NCBI GenBank assembly: GCA_030737835.1
Contig: CM060850.1
Span: 5,028,015-5,092,014, forward strand
DNA from: Acorus gramineus
Taxonomy: Eukaryota; Streptophyta; Magnoliopsida; Acorales; Acoraceae
Length of the DNA: 64,000 bases
Direction: 5' to 3'
Both the position numbers and the translations under genes were made by a program. Below are positions 26,954 through 36,399 of this stretch, in pieces (within the stretch, counting starts at the first letter, position 1; the number at the start of each line of letters is the position of its first letter). Below the pieces are notes generated by a model that searched no databases, was not told the DNA's origin, and worked only from the letters and a program-made list of their open reading frames with translations.

Positions 26954-27298
26954 CTGAACAAGAGAGGGCCTGGCGAGGGACGCATTGAGGAGAACCCGAG
27001 AGAGTCGATCGGAGATCCCAAGGGAAGTCCAAGAAACCCCATCAGCGGCGAAGAAGCTATCCTTCCCCGCGCCATCATCACCAACAACCGCGTCAGAAGC
27101 ACTGGTGTTCGAGAGCGCTCCGTAGTGACGGTTTCCAAATCTCGAGGCGTTATTCGGCCCGAGTAGGAGGAGGAAGCTCCTCGGAGGAGGAAGCGAAGAC
27201 GGTGGTGCGGACCTGTAGAAGAAGGAAGAAGAGAGGGTGATGAGGATTCGGTGGCCGGGACGGGAGTAGCAGAGGAGCGGCGCGAAGCGGATTGCCAT
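16005..27298 (-). CDS. RH22: DEAD-box ATP-dependent RNA helicase, RH22 type (seven exons)
   Basis: Exons in transcript order: 27298-26954, 24377-24090, 23997-23875, 23299-22848, 22613-22289, 16893-16741, 16109-16005. Joined, they give about 596 residues, close to the roughly 580 I recall for Arabidopsis RH22. Visible motifs: Q-motif-like region ending RPSLVQ (residues 111-115); motif I AETGSGKT (132-139); Ib-like TPASLL in exon 3; motif II DEAD (255-258); motif III AAT instead of SAT (367-369); an acidic insert (about 308-340) between II and III; motif [10 protein letters not shown] (494-502); motif [12 protein letters not shown] (523-532). The serine/arginine-rich N-terminus looks like an organelle transit peptide. 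From the family, Arabidopsis RH22 is a chloroplast helicase for 50S ribosomal subunit assembly; the same role here is inference. The C-terminal exon is the least certain part. The gene is head-to-head with PRIN2. Confidence 0.88.
16741..16893 (-). CDS. RH22: RH22-type gene, exon 6 (motif VI)
   Basis: Codes residues 512-562 (51 codons), opening [20 protein letters not shown] and closing AGKIDQPV. The acceptor AACATAAG is pyrimidine-poor, with the T-rich stretch further upstream; the donor is GTG/GTAATC. Confidence 0.85.
18350..18760. repeat. direct repeat of a block of about 150 bp within RH22 intron 5
   Basis: Two blocks (about 18350-18500 and 18605-18760) share GACTAAGGCC, CTCTCAT, TTGATTGATATAA, TCTGGA and TTGGTGCTA/TTAGTGCTA words in order, about 257 bp apart. 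They are clearly diverged. Confidence 0.6.
19184..19395 (+). mobile_element. tRNA-derived SINE
   Basis: A box-A-like TGGTCTAGCGG (about 19194) and a box-B-like GGTTCAAGTC (about 19251) lie in the spacing range of tRNA-derived Pol III promoters. The 3' part ends in an A-rich tail near 19378-19400. The region does not fold as a complete tRNA with an acceptor stem, so it is a SINE rather than a tRNA gene. The target duplication was not resolved. Confidence 0.6.
20493..20958. mobile_element. Tourist/PIF-Harbinger-like MITE, 466 bp
   Basis: The left end GGTGCCATTTGG and the inverted right end GGAGCTGTTTTGG are imperfect terminal inverted repeats flanked by TTA on both sides (20490-20492 and 20959-20961). 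A 3-bp TTA/TAA duplication and GGnnCnnTTTGG ends are characteristic of PIF/Harbinger. It is non-coding and lies in RH22 intron 5. Confidence 0.75.
22289..22613 (-). CDS. RH22: RH22-type gene, exon 5 (motifs IV and V)
   Basis: Codes residues 403-511, opening with the split arginine codon and [18 protein letters not shown]. It includes the motif IV region [13 protein letters not shown] and motif [20 protein letters not shown]. The acceptor is AATTTCAG and the donor CAG/GTATTT. Confidence 0.9.
22848..23299 (-). CDS. RH22: RH22-type gene, exon 4 (DEAD box, acidic insert, motif III)
   Basis: Codes residues 253-402 plus two bases. It opens [16 protein letters not shown], contains an acidic insert (HEDDEEQQ and later [18 protein letters not shown]), and then motif III in [12 protein letters not shown]. 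The donor is CCAAG/GTATTG. Confidence 0.9.
23875..23997 (-). CDS. RH22: RH22-type gene, exon 3
   Basis: Codes residues 212-252 (41 codons), starting [20 protein letters not shown] and ending SVKYV. The acceptor is AATGTAG and the donor GTG/GTAATG. It carries the TPxxLL part of motif Ib. It is too short to stand out as a reading frame alone, but it joins exons 2 and 4 in frame. Confidence 0.88.
24090..24377 (-). CDS. RH22: RH22-type gene, exon 2 (motif I)
   Basis: Codes residues 116-211 (96 codons, phase 0 to phase 0). The acceptor is GCATTTCAG and the donor CAG/GTGAAC. It carries the Walker A motif [20 protein letters not shown] and a motif Ia-like segment [12 protein letters not shown]. Confidence 0.9.
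24995..25440. repeat. diverged direct repeat within RH22 intron 1
   Basis: Blocks at about 24995-25100 and 25330-25437 share ATGGTTTTAA, ACCATCAATCAACTAA, CTTGGGAGCTTA and TTCACCAAA in order. Between them lies a TTGAGCTTTGATACCAGATG phrase of repetitive appearance. It is probably debris of one transposon; its class is not recognised. Confidence 0.6.
26526..26555. repeat. 30-bp alternating purine-pyrimidine tract
   Basis: Strict purine-pyrimidine alternation over 30 bases (CATGTGTGTG then GCACGCGTGCGCAT). Such tracts can adopt left-handed Z-DNA. It lies in RH22 intron 1. Confidence 0.85.
26906..26950. repeat. (GA)n microsatellite at the RH22 intron 1 donor
   Basis: About 22 GA units on the plus strand. 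On the helicase transcript they become a CU tract that begins three bases after the exon 1/intron 1 boundary. Confidence 0.95.
26954..27298 (-). CDS. RH22: RH22-type gene, exon 1 (transit peptide and Q motif)
   Basis: Codes residues 1-115 from ATG 27298, opening [13 protein letters not shown] and closing with the Q-motif region [20 protein letters not shown]. It ends in phase 0 at CAG, followed by the donor GTTCTC. This donor is weak and merges into a CT repeat on the transcribed sequence. Confidence 0.85.
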
Positions 27299-28365
27299 GG
27301 GCGCCTAGTCAGAATTTTTTTTTTTTTCCCTTACATGTTTTTGCTTGCATTTAATATATAGGATGATGTGCCTTTCAACTTCTTTTCCAAGCTCAATTCT
27401 AGTACGCGCATAACCCTAAAGTACATATCTTTATATAAAAAAAAACATATATATTTTTATTAATAATATAGATACATTTATAAAAAATATAAAAAATTTC
27501 TATTAAAATACATATCTTACTAATGTAAATATATAGCATTAGTGTCACAGATAAAACGGAATTGAATTGAATATTTGTCTCACACAACTGAGCCTTGGGG
27601 GCGATAATGGTGGCGATCACATAGAATCTCATCCTTCAGGATATCTCTTATCCCCCAATGATGCATAATTGATGCTTCATGACCTCTTGGAGCCAATAGA
27701 CATCGTCCAAATACATGTCCTGCTTGCTACGATAGCGAGCTCAGCTCTTCATCTCTAGTTGCATCTAAGCAATGGTAGCCACGAGCTAATCCCAATCAGT
27801 CTCAATGGAAGCTAGATTTACATAGTTGTTTTCAGTGGGTTATATAGACTTCAAGAAAAGCCAGGTGGTTTTATGGAATAGGTGATACACTCAGTTCATT
27901 TTACTGTCCATTTTGCAACCCTATACACTATGATAGCATAGCATATACTGTGTTATCATAGTATATAAGGTTTATCATAATGTATGGATTAATTTTTTTT
28001 TATTTTTTCAAAGTGAAAAAATACATTAGTATATCTCAGTATATATTATATTTCATATAACAATATGTATTTCATTGGGAGAGTATATGATTTTAAAAAA
28101 ATGTAAAACGGTATGGACTACAGTTGAGTTGTAATGGGGTTGGATGCATCATTTTCATTTTGGGCTAGGGGTTATTTGAATCTTTCCCTATTTCCTAATC
28201 CATCCGCGGGATTAGGAACATGGAATTAGGAACATGATTAGTAAAATTTATTTCAGAAAGATAGAATGAAACTCAAAAGAAATAGTCCACAACTAAAAAA
28301 GAAAATCATAGTCATAATTACTGCATAACTAAATTTTAAAAGAATATTTTAAATAAAAAATTCCT
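27299..28365. other. upstream region of RH22-type gene, with repeat debris
   Basis: This should hold the RH22 promoter and 5' untranslated region; no TATA box is clear. From about 27830 to 28190 there is a repeat with GTGGGTTATATAGACTTCA at one side and GGGGTTATTTGAATCTTTCCC at the other, resembling foldback family A, with an AT-rich centre resembling 9940-10130. Confidence 0.5.
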
Positions 28366-28467
28366 CGGGCACGGCTATCCCCACTAAGTATTTTTCTTAC
28401 CCCACCAATCGAGAAAAAAAAATCGATGTTTTATCTTTTCCCACCGATCCGGCCAGGTCAACCAGAT

Positions 28468-28566
28468 TTGGTCGCCACTTCAGGTTTTGGACAACCGGAC
28501 TTGGTCGCCATTTCAGATTTTGGACGACCGGACTTGGTCGCCATTTCAAGTTTCGGGCGACCGAAC
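28468..28566 (+). repeat. three 33-bp tandem units, left arm of the MULE-like element
   Basis: Each unit begins TTGGTCGCCA and ends in GACCGGAC-like bases. Because 33 is a multiple of three, one frame reads an 11-residue DRTWSPFQ repeat; this is a by-product of the DNA repeat and not evidence for a protein. Confidence 0.9.
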
Positions 28567-29078
28567 TTGGTCGAACAGGATTTGTAATAAAGTTTTAAAT
28601 TTTTTTTCTTGGAAACATAATCCCATGATGTATATCTTCCTTGAATCCTTCATAATATTCCAAGTCTGAGTTGTAATGTAAGGAGAATCAATTATTATTC
28701 TTAAATATAGAATATAAGAAAATTTTTTTTTACATAAGTGACGGACTAATTTTCAAAAGCCAAATATAAAATGTGTTTGGATCAACTGGTATATTTTTTT
28801 TGTTTTCAAATAAAGAATCCGCTTAACTACGAATTCAAACGAAACTTAAAAATGATATATATTTGTCTAATAAGATATTTTTCTATAAAAATTTGAATTA
28901 ATTGAAAGTATACCTACTTACATTTTTTTCGGCCCCTTAGCTGTTGTTTGGATAAAAGAATAAATGTAAAATATGATGGATAAACCTAAAAATTTATTTG
29001 TTTACAAAAAATAGGTAGATATAGTTTTGAACCCTGTTCGACAAATTACAGTCGCCCAAAGCCTGAAATTGCGACCAA

Positions 29079-29177
29079 GTCCAATCGCCCAAAACTTGAA
29101 ATGGCGATTAAGTTCAGTCGCTCAAAACCTGAAATGGCGATTAAGTTCGATCGCCTAAAATCTAAAATGGCGATCAA
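29079..29177 (-). repeat. three 33-bp tandem units, right arm of the MULE-like element
   Basis: Units start at 29079, 29112 and 29145 and are the inverted counterpart of 28468-28566. A partial unit lies on each side. Confidence 0.9.
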
Positions 29178-29502
29178 GTTCGGTCAACCTGGATTGGTGG
29201 GAACAGCCAAACACCGGTTTTTTTTTTTTTTTTTTTTTGATTGGTGGGGTAAGAAAAACGCTTGGTGGGGATAGACGCGCCCGAAATTCCTCTTAAGAAT
29301 AACTCTGTAAAATATGTAATGTTAAAAAGTTTACATCAAAACGTATTTTTACCGGATGACAAGTAATATTAGGAATTTAAGACTTTAAATCCATACGCAA
29401 GATAATAAGCACTATTCTGGTTTCAAACAGGGCATTGGAAAAAACATTAATTTTCCCACTTCAGCAGATAAGACACCCCGAGTGAGTGGGAGAGACGGGG
29501 AT

Positions 29503-29745
29503 ATGGCATCCATTGAATTCGTCATAACATGCTCTATTCGTCCTTCTATCCCCCTCAGTCGCTCTTCTGCATTCGCTCTATCATTTCCTCCACTTCCTTC
29601 TCCCTCTCGTCTCTCACTTTCTCCTCTTCTCATCAGACCCAACTCTCTCTGTCACCGTCTCTTCACACCCTCTTCGCCCAAGAAGCAATCTTGCAGAGCC
29701 GGGGAGTATGTGTTCCCTGACCCAATCCCTCAATTCGCCGAAAAG
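29503..29745 (+). CDS. PRIN2: PRIN2 exon 1 (transit peptide)
   Basis: Residues 1-81, phase 0, donor AAAAG/GTCTCT. Ends FPDPIPQFAEK. Confidence 0.85.
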
Positions 29746-32700
29746 GTCTCTCTTTCACTCCCCCTCTGTGTGTTTGTGTTTATGTACAATTTTATGTGTG
29801 GATGTTTTGAAGATTGTCTTTGAATAATGGAGCTTCTTTTTCATCTGGGTAAGTTTGGGTGGAGTCTCTCTGTCAGACATCATTGACAAAAAATTGGTTA
29901 TTTTTCATTTTTGGTAAGTTTGGATTAATTTGAAATACCCAATATGAAGTGCATCTCTGATTACTCATCACTTTATTATTTGCTTTTCAAATGGATCTTT
30001 TATTTTCATCTGGGTGAGTTTGGGGGAGTCTTTCTATTAGACTATATATAGGTATTTGGATTACTTTTCACTTGTTCCACATGCGGTGTGTTGGCTATCG
30101 CGCAGTGAATGTATCTTCAAAGGAAGATCAGCTTACATTGAAAATATCCGGGCAAGTAATCATCATCCAGATGATGATGATAGATATCTATCAGTGTGTT
30201 GGCTATTCGCGTAATGAATGTGTTGGCTTTTCTCTCCACCCATTCGGATTTGTACTACGAATTCAGAAATGAAATCGCGGTAGCAATATCTACCTCTATT
30301 TCAAAAATGTATATCTATCATCCTATGTTGCTGTGAGACTGGGTGAAGTTTCTTTTGGTGGTGGAATCGCTTATAAAACTTCATAGGTTTGAAACTAGGG
30401 GCTGATTCATTTGGTTTAGACTATTTCTGCTTCTTGGTCGTTTTGAGATAAGTGGTTTTCTTACTTTATTGTTTCAGTTTATTCGATGACTTAATTCGTT
30501 TGATACCCTTCTTTTAAATGGATTTTGTTAGTTGGGATGAGATCCAAATTTGTTTTCCTTGATTAGCTAATCATTCTTTTTTTCTTTTGAGGAAAGCTAA
30601 CTATTCTAAGTTTTAATATATCTTATACCATATATTGTTTGTTCTTACTGTGGATGCAGGAAACTGATAAGTTTAAGACACATATGCTTGAGAGGTTGTC
30701 CAAGAAAGAAATCTTTGGAGATGCGGTAGAGGAAGTTGTGGGTGTTTGTACTGAGGTATCTCTTTAAATTTATATTCCCTGTTACGCTAAATATGTTCTC
30801 TTTTTTTGGTACTTGGTGTTCTTTTTTATACTATGATGAAAAGAATGTATAATAGTTGCTTGGTTTGGGCATGCATTATGCACCTGCTCTTTATCAGTCC
30901 CGATGTCATCTCCTAATTTATTTATTTTTAAATGACAATAGGCATTTTACCTCAATGTTATTAATTAAGGACTTCCATATAATCAGGAGTCATCCTGTAA
31001 CATCATATCCTGCTAAACAGCTTCTCCCATGAGCCTTATCATCTGATGACATTCAACCAACCTCAACCCAGTATCATTTTACCAACCCAACCTGTAAGAA
31101 ATGTCACACGCTACAGGAATGTAATTCATCTCACCCAGACCTCTTCAATACAACCATTTAAACATATACTTTGTTCTGTAGTTCTTGTATAGATAGACCT
31201 CTTCAATACAACCATTTAAACATATACTTGGTTCAATAGTTCATGTATATACAATTACCCAAGGAGCCTCAGATAGATGTTTGCTTCTATCATAGAGACA
31301 TGGTAAGAGGCTTTACTATACATTTTCTTCTTTACCGTCAACTTTTATTAAATACCTACCAAATAAACACTTTTATAAATTTCCTGGGAGTTCTTGGCAA
31401 GCAACTCATTAGGGCTTGTCATATTTATTGAGTCCTTTCTACAAGTGAATATAAAAAGTTTAGACAGGCAGGTTGGTTGTTCAACCGGGCATGAATTGAA
31501 ACTGTCCTAGAATTGACCCATACATGGAACCAGCAATTGTGGTACATGTCCAAGTCAACACCTTTCGTCAATGGTTCAGATTCTAAATAAAATAATGATA
31601 GATCTTGTCCAAATCAAAAAGCCACCTTTGTTTGATCTGTGTGCTATATTTATAATAGCTGTCTAATCAACATGATTCAACCCAATTATAATTGCTAAAC
31701 CAATAACTCAGAGCTGTTCAATAAACCTTTTTTTATTCTTGCTAGTACTTCTCTGAGTTCTCTCCCACTATTCAGTTGTAAGTAGATGCTTTTGCATATG
31801 CTTAGAGTTTCTGCCATTCATTCCCATACACAAGCTACTACGTTTTCCCTTACACCTGCTGAACTTCTCTCTGTCTGAACTAAAGGAATAACTCAGTAAT
31901 GTTTATGGATTTTCTATCTGTAATTTAGCTCTTCCTACATTGCCAGATTAGCATAATTGATGGTTACTGGTAAGTGCCTATATGAATTTGTGGGAACAAT
32001 GGCATATCTTGCAGAATGGGGAAAGAAAGTAAGAAAAACTCATTGAGTGACAAGCTCTGTTGGCCCATGCTGACACCCCATTCATGTGTAATCTTGTTAT
32101 ATGGCTGATATGTGTACAATTAGGTGTGAAAGACCTTGATGAGATATATAAAGAATGAGAAATATAAAGAATAGATTAATGAATTATTGGGCAACTGCCT
32201 ACCATTTCATTTTAAAAAAAAAGAAAGATTAATTAATTATTGTTTTCTTTCTGTAAAGTGAACTAATCGACTTTAGTATGGTGCTTTTCTATGCAACAAG
32301 AACACAGTTTCTGGATCTTTGTGTTAGACATTCTGTATTTTATATTGTTTCCATGTCCAACATGTATACCTGAACATCTCCATGCCCCATCTCAGGATCA
32401 CCAATTGCGCTTTCCAAGTGGTCATGTTAATCAATTGCTTGTGCCATTGCTACATAAATTGAACTAAAATGAACCACATCACCATATTACGTATATGAAA
32501 TCTGTTCAAAGATATAAATAGGCACTTTTATATGAGTTTGGTCGTGTTGCTCCATTTGGGGTTAATTTCAGTTGGCTGATGATGACACACGTTTGTGCAA
32601 CTATGATATTTATATCTATTGTGTATCTATGCATTTATATGTATACACATTGATGTATATTAATGGTATGAATATTGGACTAGCCGAAATTTTGGAAGAT

Positions 32701-33739
32701 GTTGGGCCTAGGTGATATAAAGTCCAATGTGGCATCAAACAGAGGATATTCTCATTCACAGCTTGGTCTGAATGTAGAGAATTAAGCAATGTTCAGATTT
32801 TGCAGAAGATTATCTGGTGAAATATTTATGACAGTTCCTTTCACTTCATTCACTCAGTGGTCATTTTTTGCCACATTAGATCAACCAATATGGGACAGTC
32901 TACTACTCAGCTCATTTTTCTTCCAGTCATCATTTTGCTGATCCATTGGTCTTTAATAGAGCCAAAACATGAAAGGCACAATCCAAAGTGTTTGGTTACT
33001 TTTCCTTGAAACAGGGGAATCATGCCATATAATTCATGTCCCATCATTGCTTTTTTGTACTGCTTGTTTGACAATTTTTAATTTTTTTTTAATTTCCAAA
33101 TGATGGGTGAATTTGCTTGCTTTGTTGGATATCTAGATGCTGTCAGAATGGATATTATGATCTGATAAGTAATTTATCTTTAATGGGTGGACAGTTTTAT
33201 TTGTTAGTATATTTTCCAGACCATCGTTATTGCAATCTTTTGTTCAAATTGTCAATTAAAATTGTGCATGGATTAGGTTACATACTACATGCATTCATGA
33301 TTGTTCGAACGCGCATGCGAACATCATTAACTTGTTTATATGGAATACAACTGTTCTGTCATACCAATAATTTTAATGCCTTTTTGGGTGTGGCTTTCCC
33401 TGACAATAATATGTTTGAATGGAATTGGCGTCCTCTGATCTCGAAACCATATTTTTGTTGAATTTTGCATCCAAATAAACTTTCAGTAACTACAAGCTCT
33501 TGCGATATCACGCATCACCGTTCTCCTTTTTATGTTTGAATTGTTCACAGATATTCAGCGACTTCTTACATACCGAATATGGGGGACCAGGCACGCTACT
33601 GGTCGTTCCCTTCATCGACATGGCAGATACTTTGAACGAGAAGGGTTTGCCTGGCGGACCTCAGGCCGCACGTGCTGCTGTTGTCTGGGCTCAGAAGCAT
33701 GTCGACAAGGACTGGAAGGAGTGGACGGGTAGCGAGTAG
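29503..33739 (+). CDS. PRIN2: PRIN2-like plastid nucleoid protein (three exons)
   Basis: Exons 29503-29745, 30660-30755 and 33551-33739 give 175 residues. The serine/leucine-rich N-terminus (1 to about 63) looks like a chloroplast transit peptide. The mature part opens near CRAGEYVFPDPIPQFAEKET and ends EYGGPGTLLVVPFIDMADTL, then ALQ-free GGPQAARAAVVWAQKHVDKD and WKEWTGSE. This matches PLASTID REDOX INSENSITIVE 2 as I remember it. From the family, PRIN2 sits in plastid nucleoids with the plastid-encoded RNA polymerase and links redox state to plastid transcription. Cysteines at 64 and 111 have the same 47-residue spacing as the Cys68/Cys115 I recall for Arabidopsis. ATG 29503 was chosen because MASIEF is a typical transit-peptide start; an in-frame ATG at 29482 would add seven residues. 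Confidence 0.9.
30660..30755 (+). CDS. PRIN2: PRIN2 exon 2
   Basis: Residues 82-113 (32 codons, phase 0), acceptor GATGCAG, donor GAG/GTATCT. Encodes ETDKFKTHMLERLSKKEIFG and EEVVGVCTE. Too short to stand out alone, but joins its neighbours in frame. Confidence 0.9.
30756..33550 (+). other. PRIN2 intron 2 (2.8 kb)
   Basis: Ordinary AT-rich intron sequence with a 58-bp tandem duplication (31138-31252). No nested gene is recognised. Confidence 0.75.
31138..31252. repeat. two-unit tandem duplication, period 58 bp
   Basis: Units 31138-31195 and 31196-31252 both begin GACCTCTTCAATACAACCAT and continue TTAAACATATACTT. They are almost identical, so this is a recent local duplication. Confidence 0.92.
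33551..33739 (+). CDS. PRIN2: PRIN2 exon 3 (conserved C-terminus)
   Basis: Residues 114-175 and stop TAG, acceptor TTCACAG. Encodes IFSDFLHTEYGGPGTLLVVP to WTGSE, the most conserved part of the family. Confidence 0.92.
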   Translation: MFSDFLHTEYGGPGTLLVVPFIDMADTLNEKGLPGGPQAARAAVVWAQKHVDKDWKEWTGSE

Positions 33740-34754
33740 TCAGACAATGAGCAAATACACATCCTCTAGAGTTGCCTCTTGCCATAGATAAGGAGATGTA
33801 TGAAATAGCTTAGGAAATTTTGACTGGCATCAGATTTTTTTGTGGAGGAATATGTTGTTTTGTTTATCATGATGAAACAGTTTGGTCAGTTCTGTATAAT
33901 TCATGGGTGCATAAACCAGATCATAATAGATGAGAAAAAAACCTTGTCTGACATTGTTACTGTTAGCTATGTTTGGATTAATGAAGAATCTCAATCATTT
34001 TTCACCTTTTTGGGTAAGATTCAGACTGTACAATTTATGAACATGTGGGGTTTAGTAGAGTTTGATAGAAACCCAGAAATATGGTTCCTGGATTGTGCGG
34101 CGCATGCTCCAAATGTTAAACTATTCACTGCTACTACAAATTCCCATGGCGTATATAGAAAGTTTCCAGCTTCTGAGCCTGCCATCGCAGAATTTCCAGA
34201 ATAGGTGTCTAGAGGTGGGCTAGTGGGGGGGCACCATTGTTTATAGTATGGTCACCAAGATTTGAGCATCTGAGCATACATAAATTGGGACATTCCACTG
34301 CGAGCAAATAGTATGAAGGGCATTGGTGATGTCTGTTGCTTCTGCAATAGGTGGGGGATGCATGGGGACATCCATCCCATGCAACTCCCAGAATTTGGCA
34401 AGGAGAGAATTGAAGGGCAATCCATCTAGTTTGCTCGAGGATGTAAAAGATCATAACACGAGAGATTCGGCATATTTGAATTCCTATATATCCACTCCTG
34501 TGGTACTTCATCATATGATTCATATAAGATCCATCTGTCTAGATATCATCATATACATCTAGAAAGCCGTATGCTTTGGAAGAAGAAGCTCGTATAGTTT
34601 GGGAAGGAGTTGTTTTTTTTTAAAAAAAAAAAACAGAAAAAAAAAGAAAGAAGAATATACTTCAACCCATGTCCTTAGAGTGGACAATTAGCTATTGCAA
34701 CGAGTGTTGTAACGAAACCCATTGCTAAAGAGAGTAAATAAGCCATAATAAGAT
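33740..34754. other. 3' flank of PRIN2 and intergenic sequence
   Basis: The first few hundred bases probably hold the PRIN2 3' untranslated region. Frames at 33842-34204 and 34209-34562 show no known domain and have no support as genes. Confidence 0.5.
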
Positions 34755-35164
34755 CAGAGGGCCCCTACCCCCAAATAGGGTCCCAAATCTTTAAAAATAA
34801 TATTGTATTAAAACTATTTGAGTATTTTTAGAATTAAGATTTAATATTTTTTAAAAAAAAATTATCTATATCCTTGTTTTTATCCTTTTTTAAATTTCTG
34901 AAAACTTATTTAAATTTTTTCATATTTATAGGAATTTAGTTTAACATTTGAATTTATAATCTTTTTATTAATAGATCCCATGTTTCAAGGATTTTTTTTT
35001 ATTATTGTTCATTAAAAACGGAACATTTTTTTTTTGTATTTATTTATTTAATTTTTTTGAAGATTAATTGTTTGTTACTCACTATTTATTTTTATTTTTT
35101 TGGCCCCATTTCATGAATTCACCTAAGGGCCATTCCCATTAAACGAATCTTAGGGCCGGCCCTG
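34755..35164. mobile_element. hAT-type MITE, family B copy 1, 410 bp, perfect 8-bp TSD
   Basis: The left end CAGAGGGCCCCT and the inverted right end CAGGGCCGGCCCT form short inverted repeats. The flanks are AATAAGAT at 34747-34754 and 35165-35172. The interior (AATATTGTATTAAAACTATTTGAGTATTTTTAG, split here as AATATTGTATTAAAAC and TTTGAGTATTTTTAG) is shared with the copy at 49425-49847, as are CATTTCATGAATTC and CATTCCCATTA near the right end. Confidence 0.88.
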
Positions 35165-35172
35165 AATAAGAT

Positions 35173-36399
35173 TACCATTTGTTGTTTGGTATCCAAAAAC
35201 TGCTAAGTAGCAGTCATTTGTGGCCCTTATTTAGGTGTAGGAATCGGTACCTTAATTCCTAGAATCTAAGAATTAAATAATAATACATCACCATAATTTA
35301 AACTTTAAATATCAACTCTAATATCTATTACACATTGTGACGCATGACCTATTGATGGGGTGGTGGGGCATGTAGCTAAGAGCTTAACAGTTCTAAAAAA
35401 CTCATGGATAGGGTGAGGGTGGAATAATTTTATGAACCATGAGTTATCTTAGATTTCTTAATGGGAAAAATCGGTTGTGCTTATATATGACTAGAACTTA
35501 GACGCATTCTTAAGCTATTAGTCCACAAAGGGCAAAACGAAGAATTTTACCGGCAATTCCAAGATAGAAGACACATGTCACAAAACTTATTTGGTTAATA
35601 AGTATGAAGGGCATAGGGGTTAATGAAAGGGTAACATCATTCTTGGATGCAAATTTCGTTCTAAGACCCCTTGTGATACTCTGCACTCTCTTATTGGATG
35701 ATGAACAAGCCAAGGGGAATGGAACTCATTTCCAGCAAATCAACACATTACATAATACTCTAGGAAATTCACTCTGAAAGGGTGCCCCCTCCATTTTTTT
35801 TTAACGAAACTATAGGCATGTGTATATTCCAATAAAAATCAAAATAGACACCGTTTGAATGGGAGTGAGAAAAAATAGAAAAAAAACATAAAGATAGAAA
35901 ACAATTTTAAAATAGATAGAAGGTCACGCACAAGACCCGAAAAGGTTGACATAGAAAAGATTTCTTCACGCACACCTCTCCGTCTTAAAAGACTATGTCC
36001 CCCTCCGTTAGTCACTCATGTTGATATAGCAGTAAATGTTGATCATGTTCAAGAAGGAACTCCGAGAAAGATGTGTATGATACTACGGGGGGGAAGCGTC
36101 TGAGGAGTCTGATTGCTTCACTCCTTTCTATCTATAAAAATTATGGGAAGGAGTATTCCAGGAGTCCAATTATCACACCCATATAGCTTTACTCATAAAG
36201 AGTATCATAGGAGGATTGCTATCAACAAATGATCAACACTACGATTCTCATAAGCACGCACATGACTCTCCATGTGACAACTGTTTTGATGAACTTAACT
36301 ATTCTTATGCGTTCTCGAATCATATTCCGACACATATTTATACCTCTAGATACTCACCACATGGTCTAACCATTGCATAACACGCGTACATATGATGAA
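35173..36399. other. intergenic sequence, no gene recognised
   Basis: No conserved protein. The part from about 35930 has phrases (CTCCGTCTTAAAAG, TGATACTACGGGGGG) of the kind found in long-terminal-repeat elements, but no ends could be defined. Confidence 0.45.

Larger units (their letters stand above)
28366..29283. mobile_element. MULE-like element with 33-bp tandem repeats in its inverted arms, 918 bp
   Basis: The left end CGGGCACGGCTATCCCCACT and the inverted right end CGGGCGCGTCTATCCCCACC start inverted arms of about 200 bp. Both sides are flanked by AAATTCCT (28358-28365 and 29284-29291); with the edge shifted one base this is a 9-bp duplication, AAATTCCTC. Each arm holds tandem 33-bp units: left at 28468, 28501 and 28534; right (inverted) at 29079, 29112 and 29145. 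There is no transposase. The right end is 220 bp upstream of the PRIN2 start. Confidence 0.85.

Noticed and set aside
28487..28669. Frame with an 11-residue DRTWSPFQ repeat
   Set aside because: The repeat comes from 33-bp DNA units in a MULE-like arm; the mirrored arm has no equivalent frame and there is no gene context.
33842..34204. 120-codon frame downstream of PRIN2
   Set aside because: No domain recognised; probably PRIN2 3' flank.
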